Assembly: GCA_947457525.1 (NCBI GenBank)
Contig: CANGXE010000066.1
Span: 1 to 7,312, forward strand
DNA length: 7,312 nt
Reading direction: 5' to 3'
From: Bacteroidota bacterium
GTDB taxonomy: Bacteria > Bacteroidota > Bacteroidia > Chitinophagales > LD1
The notes under the pieces are model-generated. The model was not told the DNA's origin and did no database searches. It saw only the letters and a program-made list of their open reading frames with translations. The position numbers were made by a program, and so were the translations under genes. Of this stretch, positions 6,642-7,312 are shown piece by piece. How positions within the stretch are numbered: the stretch's first letter is position 1; each line of letters begins with the position of its first letter.

Positions 6642-7312
6642 ATGAAAGGGAGTTATTTAGACAAATTAAGTAAGGTAGAATCACTATCGATGGGCTCAAA
6701 ATTGGGACGCTTTCTCAATAATCCGTTTAAGTATGCCTTTGCAATAGCTTTTAGAGGATTAATATATCCCATCACAGGGCATGAATTAATTACAACTACT
6801 ACATTATTTTGGGGAAAGAAAATGACTTTGGCACTACCCTCTGCTACAGATATATATTTAATGCAGGGCAAATCACACTCGTCTGAAATTAGACTTGCAA
6901 AGTTTTTAATTCACTGTTTATCCGAGGGATGTTGCTTTTTAGATATTGGAGCACATTACGGATACTTTACCCTATTAGGGTCCGAACTAGTCGGCAAAAC
7001 AGGCAAGGTCCTATCATTAGAGCCTTCAACAAAAACATTTTCAGTACTAAAAACAAATACAAGTAAGAGCGAGAATATTCAAGTTTTTCAAAATGCTGTT
7101 TCAGATAATATCGGCACACTAACTTTTTATGAATTCCCTTCCAAATATTCCGAGTACAATACTCGCGATCCGCTACAATTCAACAAGGAAAAGTGGTTTC
7201 AGAAATACAAGCCTAATCAGGTTAACATAGAATCTATCACAATTGACCAAATTATAACTGAGAATAATTTTGTTCCAAATATTATAAAAATAGATGTTGA
7301 AGGAGGAGAATA
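6642..7312 (+). CDS. FkbM-family SAM-dependent methyltransferase, N-terminal part (cut by window edge)
   Basis: An ATG at 6642 opens 223 complete codons that run off the window without a stop. An in-frame TAG at 6630-6632 makes this the first possible start; M17 (6690) is an alternative. Residues 98-110 (CFLDIGAHYGYFT) form the SAM-binding motif I. VLSLEPS (123-129) supplies the acidic residue that contacts the ribose, NAVSDN (151-156) follows, and IIKIDVEGGE (214-223) is the characteristic FkbM ending seen here. These proteins O-methylate diverse acceptors; in polysaccharide loci they commonly methylate sugars. The first 95 or so residues before the fold are basic and include a hydrophobic patch (about 31-45); I recognise no domain there. 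It diverges from the wzz-like gene, and the shared locus suggests glycan modification. The acceptor is unknown. The third codon positions look richer in A/T than in carB or the glycosyltransferase gene, possibly reflecting a variable, transferred polysaccharide region. Confidence 0.87.
   Translation, partial: MKGSYLDKLSKVESLSMGSKLGRFLNNPFKYAFAIAFRGLIYPITGHELITTTTLFWGKKMTLALPSATDIYLMQGKSHSSEIRLAKFLIHCLSEGCCFLDIGAHYGYFTLLGSELVGKTGKVLSLEPSTKTFSVLKTNTSKSENIQVFQNAVSDNIGTLTFYEFPSKYSEYNTRDPLQFNKEKWFQKYKPNQVNIESITIDQIITENNFVPNIIKIDVEGGE

Noticed and set aside
6454..6871. Two minus-strand open frames of 81 and 72 codons at 6454-6699 and 6653-6871
   Set aside because: They are antisense to the FkbM gene over much of their length, overlap each other, and have low-complexity translations without a recognisable domain.
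1..7312. tRNA, rRNA, CRISPR array, insertion sequence or integron structures
   Set aside because: No cloverleaf, conserved rRNA stretch, regularly spaced repeat-spacer units, transposase motif or terminal inverted repeats with target duplication were seen on either strand.

Overview
The window looks like a chromosomal piece of a Bacteroidota bacterium (formerly Bacteroidetes). This is inferred from three things. The composition is moderately AT-rich. None of the complete genes has a recognisable Shine-Dalgarno sequence; the leaders are A/T-rich, as is usual in this phylum. The gene content also fits: a GAF-SpoIIE phosphatase, a long OppC-like permease, a membrane-anchored family 2 glycosyltransferase, and a Wzz/O-antigen ligase pair. 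No genus can be named from this evidence.

Layout, left to right. (1) Positions 1-147, minus strand: the first 49 codons of carB (carbamoyl-phosphate synthase large subunit), a housekeeping gene cut by the window edge. (2) A 193-base divergent gap. (3) Three co-directional plus-strand genes: a membrane glycosyltransferase (341-1483), an OppC/DppC-type ABC permease (1491-2636) and a GAF plus PP2C-type (SpoIIE/RsbU) phosphatase (2701-3960). The spacings of 7 and 64 bases suggest one transcription unit. (4) Two minus-strand surface-polysaccharide genes that run into the phosphatase tail to tail: wzz-like chain-length regulator (6327-5380) followed directly by an O-antigen ligase/polymerase (5379-3937). 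The ligase overlaps the phosphatase 3' end by 24 bases. (5) A 314-base AT-rich divergent gap with no convincing gene but several symmetric elements, including a perfect 16-bp palindrome just upstream of wzz. (6) From 6642 to the window end, plus strand: the N-terminal 223 codons of an FkbM-family methyltransferase, truncated by the window.

Functional reading. The right half (Wzz, ligase/polymerase, FkbM methyltransferase) looks like the edge of a surface or exopolysaccharide locus: chain-length control, polymerisation or ligation in the periplasm, and glycan methylation in the cytoplasm. The left triplet joins glycan synthesis, peptide-type ABC transport and a phosphatase of the partner-switching class. 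The individual families are well known and no complete new system is evident. The points most worth a second look are the company kept by the phosphatase, the orphan permease with its large extracytoplasmic insert, and the structured intergenic region at 6328-6641.
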